From the NCBI GenBank assembly GCA_963575745.1, contig CAUYUJ010016694.1, forward strand, positions 166,559 to 230,558: a DNA stretch of 64,000 nt. Direction: 5' to 3'. Below the pieces are notes generated by a model that saw only the letters and a program-made list of their open reading frames with translations, had not been told where the DNA came from and searched no databases. Position numbers and translations under genes: made by a program. The stretch comes from Prorocentrum cordatum (taxonomy: Eukaryota; Sar; Dinophyceae; Prorocentrales; Prorocentraceae). Below are positions 50,015-59,060 of this stretch, piece by piece; the first letter of the stretch is position 1, and each line of letters opens with the position of its first letter.

Positions 50015-51676
50015 AAGAATAGAACGCCGAATTGTGGAGCGCAGCGCGCGCATTCGCAGAAGTTCCCCAAGGACTTTTCGAGGGCTTGAGGAGCCCAAGT
50101 AACGCATGGGCGCTCAATTAAACTGTTGAGGGCGGGCAGAAAAGCTGGTGTGCACGAGCATTGGGAGCGGGCGCGCGGCTTGCACGGGGGGCGCAGTAGG
50201 TTTGCGTTTCAGGGGCTTGGGCGCTGGCCGATGCGTTGATGGGGGGCCCGAGAGTGCGTCACACATATTACGCCTGTGTCGCCATGGAGGCCGCATGTGC
50301 GGTTGCAGTGGGGCGGGCGCCCCGCCGCGCGCACAGTCGCGACAGCTCTCTTGGGCGCCCGCCCGCCGCCGTGGACGTAATGGGCCCAGCTAGTCTCGCG
50401 GTCGGCGCGCGGCGGGTCGGCGGCCACGACGCTGGCGGCCTGAAAATGCTTCGAAAGTGTTTCTCCCCGAGCCCGGGGCAATTGTACGTTTTCGGTGGCA
50501 CGCGCAGCTTGGGAAAGAATCGCCTTGTCCGTCGGCGGCCAGTTGGCTGTCGTCGCGCAGAAGTACCGGCGGATGGCGCGGTCCACGCTAAGCGCAGAGA
50601 GCGTGTCCATGAGCGTGGACTCGTCGAGGGGCAGGAGGCAGGACCTCGTGGTCGGGACCATCCCGGCCTGCGATGTCCACGGCCCCCACCCTCGGCGCGT
50701 GAGGACCTGCTGGGCGCCGCCGCAGGCCGATTTCAGAGAATCTCGGAACGGGAAATCCGGGCGCGCCAAATTTCGCGGGCCGAAAAACTCTCAGGAATGT
50801 TTCACGCGGGGTGTCTAGTTCAGAGATTTTCAGAGATTCTCAGAGAAGTTCGGACGCGAGAATTTGGCGCGCCCCGTTTTCTGGTTCTGTGAATCTCTGA
50901 AAAGCGGTTCCTCAGGTTTTACCGGATCTCCAGGCGTCCCACTCTCAGCCAGAGACGAGCGACTGGCTGGCGCCGCGCCCGATGCTTCCGGAGTCGCGAA
51001 CTCGGTCCTCGATTCCCTGGGGCCCGCGGGCCCCCGGGCCACTCGCGAGGTTGCCGAAGCCCCTGGGCGGTTGCGCGCGATTGTCTCCGAAGCCGGAGTT
51101 GGGCATCCATGGTGGACGCCCGCGCGTGCGCGCTAGGTGTCCGCGAGATTATTCGGTGGCGGATATTGCATGGTGCGGGGGCCTTCCGAAGACTTTCCGG
51201 GGTTTTCTCTATTGTTATTTCGGCGCGCATCGGGAACCTTGGGGCGGCGCGGGGAAGTCGCCAGGCCGCGCGCGGGCTCTTTTTCCAATGCCTTCTTGGG
51301 CATTCTCGCGGTGTTGCGTGGCCGAAGAGGTCACTGAGTACTGCGCTTTTGGACATTTACACGTGTTTTTCGTTGCGTTGGTTGCGTAATTGTTTTGGCG
51401 GTCCGCCTCTTTGGAGCCCCCTTGGGGCCTCAAGTTTGTTTTGTTTGACGTCGGGTCTTCTGGAGTGAAAGGCGCTTGGCGCTGAATTCCCTCGGGCGCG
51501 CGCGTGGCCAAATACGCGCCGTGGCCTCATCCGCGCCGGGGCTCATTCCTTCCCTCGCGAAGCCGATGGCGCCCAAGGCGTGGCGGGCCCGTTCGGCGGC
51601 GCCCCCAGTGATTTGAAAAACCGAGCATGATTTTTATCCCGGTCAAACTTTGCCCCGATCCCGGCTTCGTCTTAGG
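50015..51676 (+). other. Internal retrotransposon region, no intact ORF
   Basis: Several short frames but none continuous. TTTCAGAGATTCTCAGAGAA and AATCTCTGAAAAGCGG-like words near 50740-50910 form small inverted and direct repeats. It is probably decayed 5' coding sequence, since the Gag frame itself is open back to a TAG at 51674-51676. Confidence 0.45.
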
Positions 51677-51714
51677 AGTGGTACAGTGACCTGGCCCCCG
51701 GCCAGTACGTGGCC

Positions 51715-52980
51715 ATGGAGTACGAAGGCGACGACGTAGATCACGAAAGGATCCTGCTCCATCCTCTCGGCGGCGGAGTTTGGTGGATTCGAACACCAGA
51801 CGGCGATGAGTACTTCCAGGACGTGGCCTGCCAGGGCGCGTCGGACGGCCCAGAGCGCTGCCGCTTGCTGCCCGCCGATGGCTCGCTGCCGCCTGGGGCT
51901 AGAGGCCGAGGGCGGCGTAAGCTGTACCGTTTCGCGGAGCGGGTCGGGGCCTTGGAGCTGCGAGAGGGCATCCTGCGGGGCCGTAGGGCTTGCGAGGCGG
52001 AGTGCCGCCCTGGCCAGCGTCCCGTGGTGCCCGAGCGCGTGCAGGAGCCCGCTGGCGAGCTGATGCCGATCGGGCGTTTCTTCGGTGGCAGCTTCCCGCC
52101 CGCGCCGGGAGTGAGGCTTCGAGGCAAGAAGCCGCTGACCGCGGCTCTGGCCGCGCTGCCCAGGCCCGAGGTGGCCCCTGGCGGTGCGGCCGCGCCCGAG
52201 GCTGCGGAGGCGGAGGAGCCTGCGGCTGACGCGCTGCCGCTGCTTGCTGGGCACGCCTGGGCACTGGCGGAGCCCGTCCTTTCCGCTGCCATCGGCAGCG
52301 AGGTGGACATCCGCAAGTCGACGTTCGTTGGCGCGTCGGACACCTCGGGGCTGATCTTCGTGGACGGCGGCTTCGCCAGGGTGAGGCGCATGCCAGTCGA
52401 GGACGTGCCCGAGTATGCCGACACTCGTACCGCCGAGCTGCGCCGTCGCCTGGGGCTGCCGGGAGCGGGCGCCGAGGCGGACCTTCGTGATCGCCTGGCT
52501 CGCCCGCCGCTGCCGCCGCCCGCCGAGGCGCCCGCCCAGGTTGGGGAGGCCGCCGCGGCGCCGATCAAGAGCGAGGATGTCAGGCTGCTGGCGGTGGACT
52601 TCGACGGCCAGGGCGAGCGCTTCAAGCCTTGGCGTGAGGCGGTGCATGAAAGTAGCCAGGAGGAGTTCAGCGACCAGCCGATGGATGCCCCCCCGAGTGC
52701 GCTCACTACTTGTAAGAGTATGCTGAGGGTGGGCGGCGATCCGAGGCTCTGGCTACGTGAGTACCTTCGAGAGAAGGGGCTGGCCAGCACGGACCGCGTC
52801 GCCCGCGAGTTACATTGTATATGCGAGGCTTTTTACATGGCGGGCTGCTGCGACCAGGTGAATCTGGGCGGTCTGATGGCGCTGGAAGTCTTGTGTAAGC
52901 GACTGGCGGGCATCGTGGCGGCGCACGCTAATCCACAACGCGTGCAGTGGGAGGTGGCGAAGTACTACGCGGGCGTGTAG
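51715..52980 (+). CDS. Gag-like protein of the retrotransposon
   Basis: Frame 1 from ATG 51715 gives 421 residues to a TAG at 52978-52980. The frame upstream of the ATG also looks coding (EWYSDLAPGQYVA) back to a TAG at 51674, so the original start was further upstream. N-terminal region: YEGDDVDHERILLHPLGGGV and WWIRTPDGDEYFQD. Ala/Pro/Glu-rich middle. C-terminal conserved-looking part: STDRVARELHCICEAFYMAG, LGGLMALEVLCKRL and VQWEVAKYYAGV. Beyond the TAG the same frame resumes SAEDVAGPVLRAHVARKM, the natural continuation. Position before RT and the basic Gly/Arg tail suggest a nucleocapsid/RNA-binding role (inference). Confidence 0.65.
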   Translation: MEYEGDDVDHERILLHPLGGGVWWIRTPDGDEYFQDVACQGASDGPERCRLLPADGSLPPGARGRGRRKLYRFAERVGALELREGILRGRRACEAECRPGQRPVVPERVQEPAGELMPIGRFFGGSFPPAPGVRLRGKKPLTAALAALPRPEVAPGGAAAPEAAEAEEPAADALPLLAGHAWALAEPVLSAAIGSEVDIRKSTFVGASDTSGLIFVDGGFARVRRMPVEDVPEYADTRTAELRRRLGLPGAGAEADLRDRLARPPLPPPAEAPAQVGEAAAAPIKSEDVRLLAVDFDGQGERFKPWREAVHESSQEEFSDQPMDAPPSALTTCKSMLRVGGDPRLWLREYLREKGLASTDRVARELHCICEAFYMAGCCDQVNLGGLMALEVLCKRLAGIVAAHANPQRVQWEVAKYYAGV

Positions 52981-53229
52981 TCGGCCGAGGACGTCGCTGG
53001 CCCAGTGCTGCGGGCCCACGTGGCGCGCAAGATGCGCGAGGATCGAGAAGGCCTGCAGGCGCTGCGCGGCGCCCCCTCGGGCGCGCAGGAGGGCGACCTC
53101 GGCGCTGGTGGCGGCGGTGGCGCTGGCAGGGGCGCTGGAGGCGAGGACAATGGAGGCGGGGGCGGTCGTGGGCGCGGTGACGGCGGCAGAGGCCGAGGCC
53201 GCGGCGCCGGCGCCCCCGGGGCTGTATGA
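52981..53229 (+). pseudogene. Gag C-terminal tail beyond an in-frame TAG
   Basis: SAEDVAGPVLRAHVARKMRE and then a Gly/Arg-rich segment (GGGGGRGRGDGGRGRGRG) to TGA at 53227. It is an RGG-like RNA-binding tail, overlapping the start of the RT frame, as expected for a Gag/Pol overlap. Confidence 0.6.
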
Positions 53230-55327
53230 CGGCCCCGCCGGCCAGGGGGGGTCCCCCGACCCTGGTCGGCTTCAGGGGGCTGGCGGCCGCCCCAGACTGG
53301 CGGCCTCGCGGGGGCAGCGAAGCCTGTTTCCGTTTCCTCTCCTGCCGCTGGATTCGGCGCGCCCCGGGCGCGGCCGTGGCCGCCTAGGAATGGCGAGTGA
53401 CGCGCTGAAAGCACTGAGCTGGATGGCGGGCTGGAAGGAGTCTTTGTGGGCGGATCGCGGCCCGGACGTGCTGCCCGACGATGTGCAGGTGGACGTTCAG
53501 CGGAGGGTGTGTGAGTTGGTCGACAGCTGGTACCCGCGCCCTCCGCAACTCAGCGACGAGGCGGCTCTCAAGAAGTTGCTTCAAGGACATTCCCCGCGTC
53601 GGGCGGCGGGCTGTCCGACAAGGGTCGCGCCCTTCAAGCTCGACCTTCTGAGCCTCCCAGGTTCTGTTCGAGGGTGTCCGCTGATAACCGACGTGGCGCC
53701 CTCTGAGGTCATTGGATTTCTGGAGGACTATCATGAGCGTATGTTGGCGCCGCCTGTTGAGAAGTATGAGACGATTCCCTACGTTGATCCAAAGCTACGT
53801 TTCAAGCAGAAAGAATATCATCGGCTCCTCCGTCGTCTGACAGACATCGGCATTATTACCTGGACCAGCTCGCCTAAATGTCAGGTGGGCCTCTTCGCGG
53901 TGGAGAAGGACGGCGGCGCGGCCCAGAGGCTGATTGTCGACGCCAGGCGGGCCAACGAGTGCTTCCAGGCGCCGCCTGGAGTCGCCCTCTTGAGCTCGGA
54001 GGGGCTGTCGAGGATAGAGGTGGAGCTGCCGGCTGACGCGCCGCTGGGGTCCGAGCAGGCCGCAAAGCTGTTGGGGGATTTTTACTTCTCGATCGGCCTC
54101 TCGGATGTGTCTAATTGCTTTCGCAGGTTACGCGTGCCAGCCTGGTTGTCAGACTACTTCTGCCCCCCTCCCGCGCCGGCTCGCGTAATGGGCGCGGCGG
54201 GCGTGGAGGTAAACGGGCGAGTCCTCGGCCGCGCGGAGGCAGTGGCGCCGTGCTGGGCCGTGCTCCCCATGGGCTTCACCTGGGGCTTGTGGATCGCCCA
54301 GACGATCAACGAGTCTACTGTGGCCGAGGTTGCGCCTTCCCTTGCTGGATCCCCTCTGCACGATCGCGGGCCGCCGCTGGTGGTAAGGCCTGCCTTGGCC
54401 GAGGGCCGCGGAGCGCCCAGTCACTATGTCTACGCAGACAACCTCGGAGTGATAGGTGTTTGTGAGGCTGCAGTTGGTGAGGCGCTCGAGCGGCTGGAGG
54501 AGGGCTTCAACCGCGAGGGGCTACTGCTGCACAAGTCGGAGCGGACACGCGGCAGTATCATCGCGCTCGGCACGGAGCTCGACGGGGCGGCGCTGCGGAC
54601 TCGGGTCACGCCCAAGCGCTTCTGGAACATATACCAGTCGCTGGGCGCGCTGCTGCGGCGCCGTCGGGCCAGTGCGTGGGCGCTAGAGGTCGTCCTGGGC
54701 CACTGCGCGTTCGCCGCTCTGTGCTGCCGAGGCCTGCTAAGCATTTTCCATTCGGTATGTGCCTTCGTGGAGCGAGGTCGCACTTCGGGCCGAGCCGAGC
54801 CGCTGTGGGACGAGTGCCGCTCCGAGCTGCAGGCCTTCAAGTCCCTCGTGATCTTCATGTTCAGTGACTGGCTGCGCTGCTGGAATGACCTGGTGGTTCA
54901 GACCGACAGCAGCCTCGAGGGGTGCGCGGTGGCGCAGGCGCTCTGGCCCGTGCAGGCCGTGCGGGAGGTGGGCCGCACCTCCGAGCGGCAGCGCTTCCGC
55001 CGCGTGGGTTCCCACCGAGCGCGGGAGAGTGCCCTCGAGACAGCCGGCTTCAGTCAGCAGGCGGACGGCAGCTGGGCAGTTGCCGCCGCCGAAAGTTTTG
55101 ATGAGGAGGGTGCTGCCTCCGAAGAGGCGCCAGATTGGGAAGTAGATCTCTCGTTTCCCGAGGTGCCTGCTAGCCTTTTGAAGTCAGATCTGTGGCGTCT
55201 GGTGAGAGTGCAAAAGTGGCAGCGTTCTGAGGGGATCTTGGTTAAGGAGGCTCGTGCCCTAGTCAAAGGCTTCATTCGTGTTGTAACTAGTTCGCAAGTG
55301 TGTGACATGAGGCAGCTTCTGTTGTGA
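53150..55327 (+). CDS. Reverse transcriptase-RNase H of the retrotransposon
   Basis: Frame 2. The first ATG is at 53150, inside the Gag tail, giving 725 residues; the next in-frame ATG is 53390. RT core: YVDPKLRFKQKEYHRLLRRL, IITWTSSPKCQVGLFAV, RLIVDARRANECF (~260), LPMGFTWGLWIAQTINE (~372) and YVYADNLGVIG (~426), where the usual YxDD catalytic box is YADN. The RNase H-like region follows, with a first catalytic Asp in LVVQTDSSLEGCAVAQ (~584). It would copy element RNA into DNA. The frame stops at TGA 55325-55327 exactly where RNase H should continue with an Asp (next residues DKMSV). Only the + strand frame is coherent. Confidence 0.85.
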   Translation: MEAGAVVGAVTAAEAEAAAPAPPGLYDGPAGQGGSPDPGRLQGAGGRPRLAASRGQRSLFPFPLLPLDSARPGRGRGRLGMASDALKALSWMAGWKESLWADRGPDVLPDDVQVDVQRRVCELVDSWYPRPPQLSDEAALKKLLQGHSPRRAAGCPTRVAPFKLDLLSLPGSVRGCPLITDVAPSEVIGFLEDYHERMLAPPVEKYETIPYVDPKLRFKQKEYHRLLRRLTDIGIITWTSSPKCQVGLFAVEKDGGAAQRLIVDARRANECFQAPPGVALLSSEGLSRIEVELPADAPLGSEQAAKLLGDFYFSIGLSDVSNCFRRLRVPAWLSDYFCPPPAPARVMGAAGVEVNGRVLGRAEAVAPCWAVLPMGFTWGLWIAQTINESTVAEVAPSLAGSPLHDRGPPLVVRPALAEGRGAPSHYVYADNLGVIGVCEAAVGEALERLEEGFNREGLLLHKSERTRGSIIALGTELDGAALRTRVTPKRFWNIYQSLGALLRRRRASAWALEVVLGHCAFAALCCRGLLSIFHSVCAFVERGRTSGRAEPLWDECRSELQAFKSLVIFMFSDWLRCWNDLVVQTDSSLEGCAVAQALWPVQAVREVGRTSERQRFRRVGSHRARESALETAGFSQQADGSWAVAAAESFDEEGAASEEAPDWEVDLSFPEVPASLLKSDLWRLVRVQKWQRSEGILVKEARALVKGFIRVVTSSQVCDMRQLLL

Positions 55328-55718
55328 GACAAAATGTCGGTCACCCTCGCTTTCGGCCGAAGCCGTGCCACATTTTTTTGGCTTCTTGTTCAGATCCGCG
55401 TTTTCCAGGCCCACTGCCTGGCCAGAAACGTCTTAGGGGCTGTGCGCTGGATCCCTTCCGAATTAAACTTCTCGGATAAGGGTGCTCGGATTTTCGAGAA
55501 TAGCAGTGCCAGTAAGACTTTGGTAGATGATATTCCTTCATTCTTGAGTGTCAAAGGCAGCAGTTTAAAGGAGACTTCGAAATGCCCGCAATCCCCGAAC
55601 CGATGTAATTTAGCTGTTCCCGCTTCTGCTGTTCCCCTCGGCATGTGCGTAGACATTTCGTCTCAAGCTTTACCATGCACTTTCTGTGATCGTTCCGATT
55701 CCTGGAGTCAGAGAGGCG
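55328..55718 (+). pseudogene. RNase H C-terminal part beyond the TGA
   Basis: The same frame continues DKMSVTLAFGRSRATFFWLL, LARNVLGAVRWIPSELNFSD and KGARIFE, the usual end of RNase H in this class. The region to 55718 then loses similarity. Without read-through of the TGA the third RNase H Asp is absent. Confidence 0.7.
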
Positions 55719-57016
55719 ATGCCTCCCAGCAAGCGGCAGGCGACCCTACCACCGACGGAGCCTCGATCGAGCAAGTGCCAGCGAGGGCGCGGGAAGCTGG
55801 CCAACCAGAGAAAGGCCACCTTGCGGCCGCAGGATGTCCAGCTGGTGCTGCGCGACAGGCTGAGCTGTCGACGCCAGGAGTTGACTCTCCCCGACAGCGA
55901 GGCTCGCCTGAGGCGCGAGCCCGCGCTGGCAGACGTCGGCGAGAGCAGCGGCACCGACGACGAGGAGAGGCCAGGGCCTGGCGCCGCGCGGAGGGCAGTG
56001 CTGCGGCGTACGGGCCACGAGGCGCAAGTTCCTGGACACAGCCCTGGCGACCGCAGCCGGGGGTCTCAGCAGCTTCCTCGAGGAGAGCCCGGTGACGCCC
56101 AGGGTGCTGGAGCGGTGCCAGACCGAGGTGGCGGGCTTCGCGGGCTTCGCAGGAGAGCGCCCGCTGGTGCGCGACGAGCAAGTCGACGGCGTGCTTGTGG
56201 AGCACTTCAACTTCCTCTTTTTCAAAGGCTGGGATGCCAACAAAGGGGGGCAGATCCTTGCTGGCCTGATGTGCTTGGCGCCAGAGTTCTCGCGGGCTGG
56301 CCACCGCCAGCTCCCCCGGGCCTTTCGTTGCCTGAAAGGCTGGCGGCGCCGGGCCCCTGGCCGCAGCGGGCGCAGCTGGCCCCTAGCATTGTGGGCTGGA
56401 GTGGCCTGGAGGTTAGTCGAGCGCAACCTCTTGCAGATGGCGGTCTTCCTCCTGGTCTCGCTCAGCAGCTACCTGAGGCCGAACGAGCTGATGGGCCTCA
56501 AGGCGCGTGGCGTGATTGCGCCTGCTGCTGGCATCTCCCCGTTCTGGAGCCTGCTGCTCTTCTCTTCTCAGCAGATCGAGTGGAGCAAGACCAACCTCAG
56601 CGACGTCAGCATCGAGATGGACTCGCCCTACTTACAGTTCATGGGTCCCATCCTGAGGGTGCTGGCCAGCGGGCCGAAGGGCGAGGTGGTTTGGACCTTC
56701 ACGTATCCTCAGTATCTCCAGGAGTTCAAGACCTCGCTGACCGAGCTCGGCATCACAGAGACGATAGTGCCGTATCAGACGCGGCACTCGGGACCGTCGA
56801 TCGACATCGCGAGGAGGTATCGGACGGTGTCCGAGGCACAGCGTCGCGGACAGTGGGCAAGCATCAAGAGTGTCCAGCGGTGCGAGAAGGGCGCCAGGCT
56901 GGGAGAGAGTTGGGGGCTTCTTCCAGTCGGAGTGCGCCAGCTGCTGGAGGCATGCGAGGGGGCGCTCGAGGACGTACTCTGCGACAGACCGCGCGGCGTG
57001 GCGCTCCCTTGGCGGG
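55719..57016 (+). pseudogene. Tyrosine recombinase, frameshifted, catalytic Tyr replaced
   Basis: ATG 55719 (MPPSKRQATLPPTEP) starts in frame 3. Near 56010-56035 the reading moves to frame 1 (RRKFLDTALATAAGGLSSFL). The SAM-like N-domain contains VEHFNFLFFKGWDANKGGQ. Box I is SLSSYLRPNELMGLK (Arg at ~56476). Box II is PYQTRHSGPS (56770-56800). The C-terminal nucleophile box reads GQWASIKSVQRCEKGARL, with TGC (Cys) at 56881-56883 where related elements have Tyr. The enzyme class joins linear or circular cDNA to the genome without an integrase. As written, this one should be unable to form the 3'-phosphotyrosine bond. Confidence 0.8.
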
Positions 57017-57665
57017 GCATTTCAGAGGCCGCTACATCCTCGACCTCTACTCGGGGGCAGGCGGCGTCGCGCGGGCCGCGGTCCAGCAGGGTTGCAGCGC
57101 TCGCGCGTGCGATCGTGCCCGCGGGCCCCACGAGGACTTGACAACGCCCAGAGTGATCAAGTGTGTGACGGCGGCGATAGCACGAGAGGAAGTGTCGGGT
57201 GCCGTCTTGGGCCCGCCGTGCGATGCTTGGGGCAGAGCGGCGGACCGAGGCAGACGCGGCCCCATCCGTTCGAGGCTGCAGCCGCGGGGCTTAGATGCTA
57301 ACGAGTTGACTAGACGTCAGTGTGAGCGCCTTGGGCGTGGCAGCAAAGTCTTTCGGTGCGCCTTGCAGATTTTACGAGCTTTGTGTAGATGTCAGGTTCC
57401 AGCAATCCTTGAGCATCCAGTCAATTCAAGAATTTGGCACACCCCTGAGCTTACAGGTCTCCTTGAAAGGCTTAGAGGCCACGCTCGGACTTTTGATCAG
57501 TGCCAGTTCGGACGTTGTTGGCGGGAACGCACAAAGCTTGCCTTCTTTTTCGTAGACATGTCCGATACGATGAAATTCGATCGTAGGTGTAAAGGGAGCT
57601 CGGGGTGTGCAGTCGCACGGGTAGGACACATTTCGTATTGGAAGGAGCTGCGCCATCAGGTGTAA
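57017..57665 (+). CDS. C5-cytosine-methyltransferase-like domain of the retrotransposon
   Basis: Back in frame 3, so it is joined to the recombinase only through a frameshift near 56975-57015. GRYILDLYSGAGGVARA (57029-57080) matches motif I (SAM-binding DLFSGxGG) of C5 methyltransferases. LGPPCDAWGRAADR (~57207) resembles motif IV (PC). ILEHPVNSRIW (~57405) sits where motif VI (ENV/ENP) is expected. About 200 residues in all, shorter than a typical C5 enzyme and lacking an obvious target-recognition domain. It ends YWKELRHQV, TAA-stopped at 57663-57665. The probable substrate is DNA, but activity cannot be judged from sequence. No ATG of its own is near the start, so it was probably the C-terminal domain of a recombinase-methyltransferase fusion. 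Confidence 0.65.
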
Positions 57666-57887
57666 AATGGACGGCCATTGCAGCTTCTTACCCCCCTACC
57701 TTGTGTAAAGCCATGGTCCAGACGTTGCTGTCTCATGAGCGTGATCGCATTGCCTCTTTTGTGTCTGGCTGACGCCGGCCTTCTGCCCCGCCTGCGTGGG
57801 TTTTTTAGCTTGCTTTCTCGCTTTTTGATGCCCTGTCCCGCCCGTCCCTGGGAACCTTGAGGGCTCGGGTAGCCCTTGTCGGGTTTG

Positions 57888-58024
57888 GGATGTCTTGAGC
57901 GAGTGCCGTCCCAGGTGCACGGCTCTCGATTTATTTATGTGCTTCGATCGACTGGCGTCGAAGTCGCGTCGACGCGTGGCACCTTGTATCAGAAGCTGTC
58001 CCCGCGAGAAAAATGCATCAGCAC
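57888..58024 (+). repeat. Split direct repeat B1
   Basis: Begins GGATGTCTTGAGCGAGTGCC and ends AGCACC, immediately before A2. Confidence 0.93.
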
Positions 58025-58025
58025 C

Positions 58026-58115
58026 TGTGTGTGCTCGCACGGGAAGGTGAGGGGTATTGTTTCGGGTGATGTCTCCGTGTTGCCATAATCTATGCTCAAG
58101 CCTCCTTTTCTCTCG
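58026..58115 (+). repeat. Split direct repeat A2
   Basis: Identical over 90 bp to A1. Confidence 0.95.
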
Positions 58116-58143
58116 CCCCCCCCTCCCTTGCCCGTCTCTTTCA

Positions 58144-58299
58144 GGATGTCTTGAGCGAGTGCCGTCCCAGGTGCACGGCTCTCGATTTATTTTTGTGCTT
58201 CGATCGACTGGCGTCGAAGTCGCGTCGACGCGTGGCACCTTGTAGCAACGTGGCACCTTGTAGCAGAAACTGTCCCCACGAGAAAAATACAACAGCACC
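58144..58299 (+). repeat. Split direct repeat B2
   Basis: Same as B1 with a few substitutions and an 18-bp internal duplication (GCAACGTGGCACCTTGTA at ~58245). Ends AGCACC, after which family E sequence resumes. It is preceded by a 28-bp pyrimidine tract ending TTTCA(G). Confidence 0.92.
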
Positions 58300-59060
58300 A
58301 GAGCTTACGCGTGCTACCTCGATCATGCGCCACACTTTACTGTCCCGCCCGACCGACTAGCCCCCCTCGTTTCATGGCGCCAACATCGCAGAGCGGATGT
58401 CGTTCGGCAAACGATCGGATGGGCCTGGAGTGCTGAAGCATTTCGTTCCGGATGTCGAGGTGAACTTCGCGCGGAGTTTTGTTTTGGCCAGGAAAGAAGA
58501 CCAACCAGAATTCACGCGAAATTCACTTCGTATTTCGCTCGCCGCTTCAAGGCTGGTGCAATGACTTGTTGGGGCCCGCAGTGCGTGTTATCTCGGTCAT
58601 CCACCACATTTTACGGTCCCGCACGCTCTGCCCCGCCCATCGGGGGTCCACCCGCCCGACCGGACCCACTCGCTAGGGCTTACGAATGTCATGGCGCCAA
58701 CATCGCAGAGCGGATTTCGTTCGGAAAACGATAGGATGGGCCTGGAGTGTCCTGGAGAATTTCGTTCCGGATTTCGATGAGAATTTCGTGATGATTTTTT
58801 AAAGCCAGGAATGAAGACTACAAACATTCACGCGAAGTTTACTTGGTTTTCGCTCGCCGCTTCGGGTAAATTTCCAGGCAGAAATCCATGCAAAATTCCG
58901 CTGCAGCACGTCTGCAAGGTCGGCGCAGTGACGAATGCTCCATCGGTGAATCGCCACACTTGAATATCCCGCCCGCCCGACCCGACACGCCTTTCAGGGT
59001 CTGCCCGCCCGACGCGACTCGCCCGTTAGGGTTTACGCGCGCTCTCTGATTATGCATCGC
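58300..59060 (+). repeat. Family E/L array, copies 2 and 3
   Basis: Right flank of the retrotransposon: AGAGCTTACGCGTGCT, then a unit from 58373 (TCATGGCGCCAACATCGCAG) and another from 58689. Each ends with pyrimidine/GCCCGCCCGAC words and CGTTAGGGTTTACGCG (59024). Unit length is ~316-370 bp. Confidence 0.8.

Larger units (their letters stand above)
49439..58299 (+). mobile_element. Tyrosine-recombinase retrotransposon with split direct repeats (DIRS superfamily, PAT/Ngaro-like)
   Basis: An 8861-bp element. A 90-bp repeat A1 opens it. Near the right end come B1 (57888-58024), A2 (58026-58115, identical to A1) and B2 (58144-58299). This A1-ORFs-B1-A2-B2 arrangement is the split-direct-repeat hallmark of PAT/Ngaro-type elements. 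Internal order: small membrane ORF, Gag-like ORF, RT plus RNase H, tyrosine recombinase, methyltransferase-like domain. The ends are fixed by related family E copies that lack the insert; no target duplication is present. The coding parts carry in-frame stops near 51675, 52979 and 55326 and two frameshifts after 55719, so this copy is probably defective. Confidence 0.88.

Noticed and set aside
50209-50892. Overlapping + and - frames of ~190-220 codons inside the retrotransposon
   Set aside because: Both are GC-composition frames. They lack retroelement motifs and are not continuous with the flanking Gag frame.
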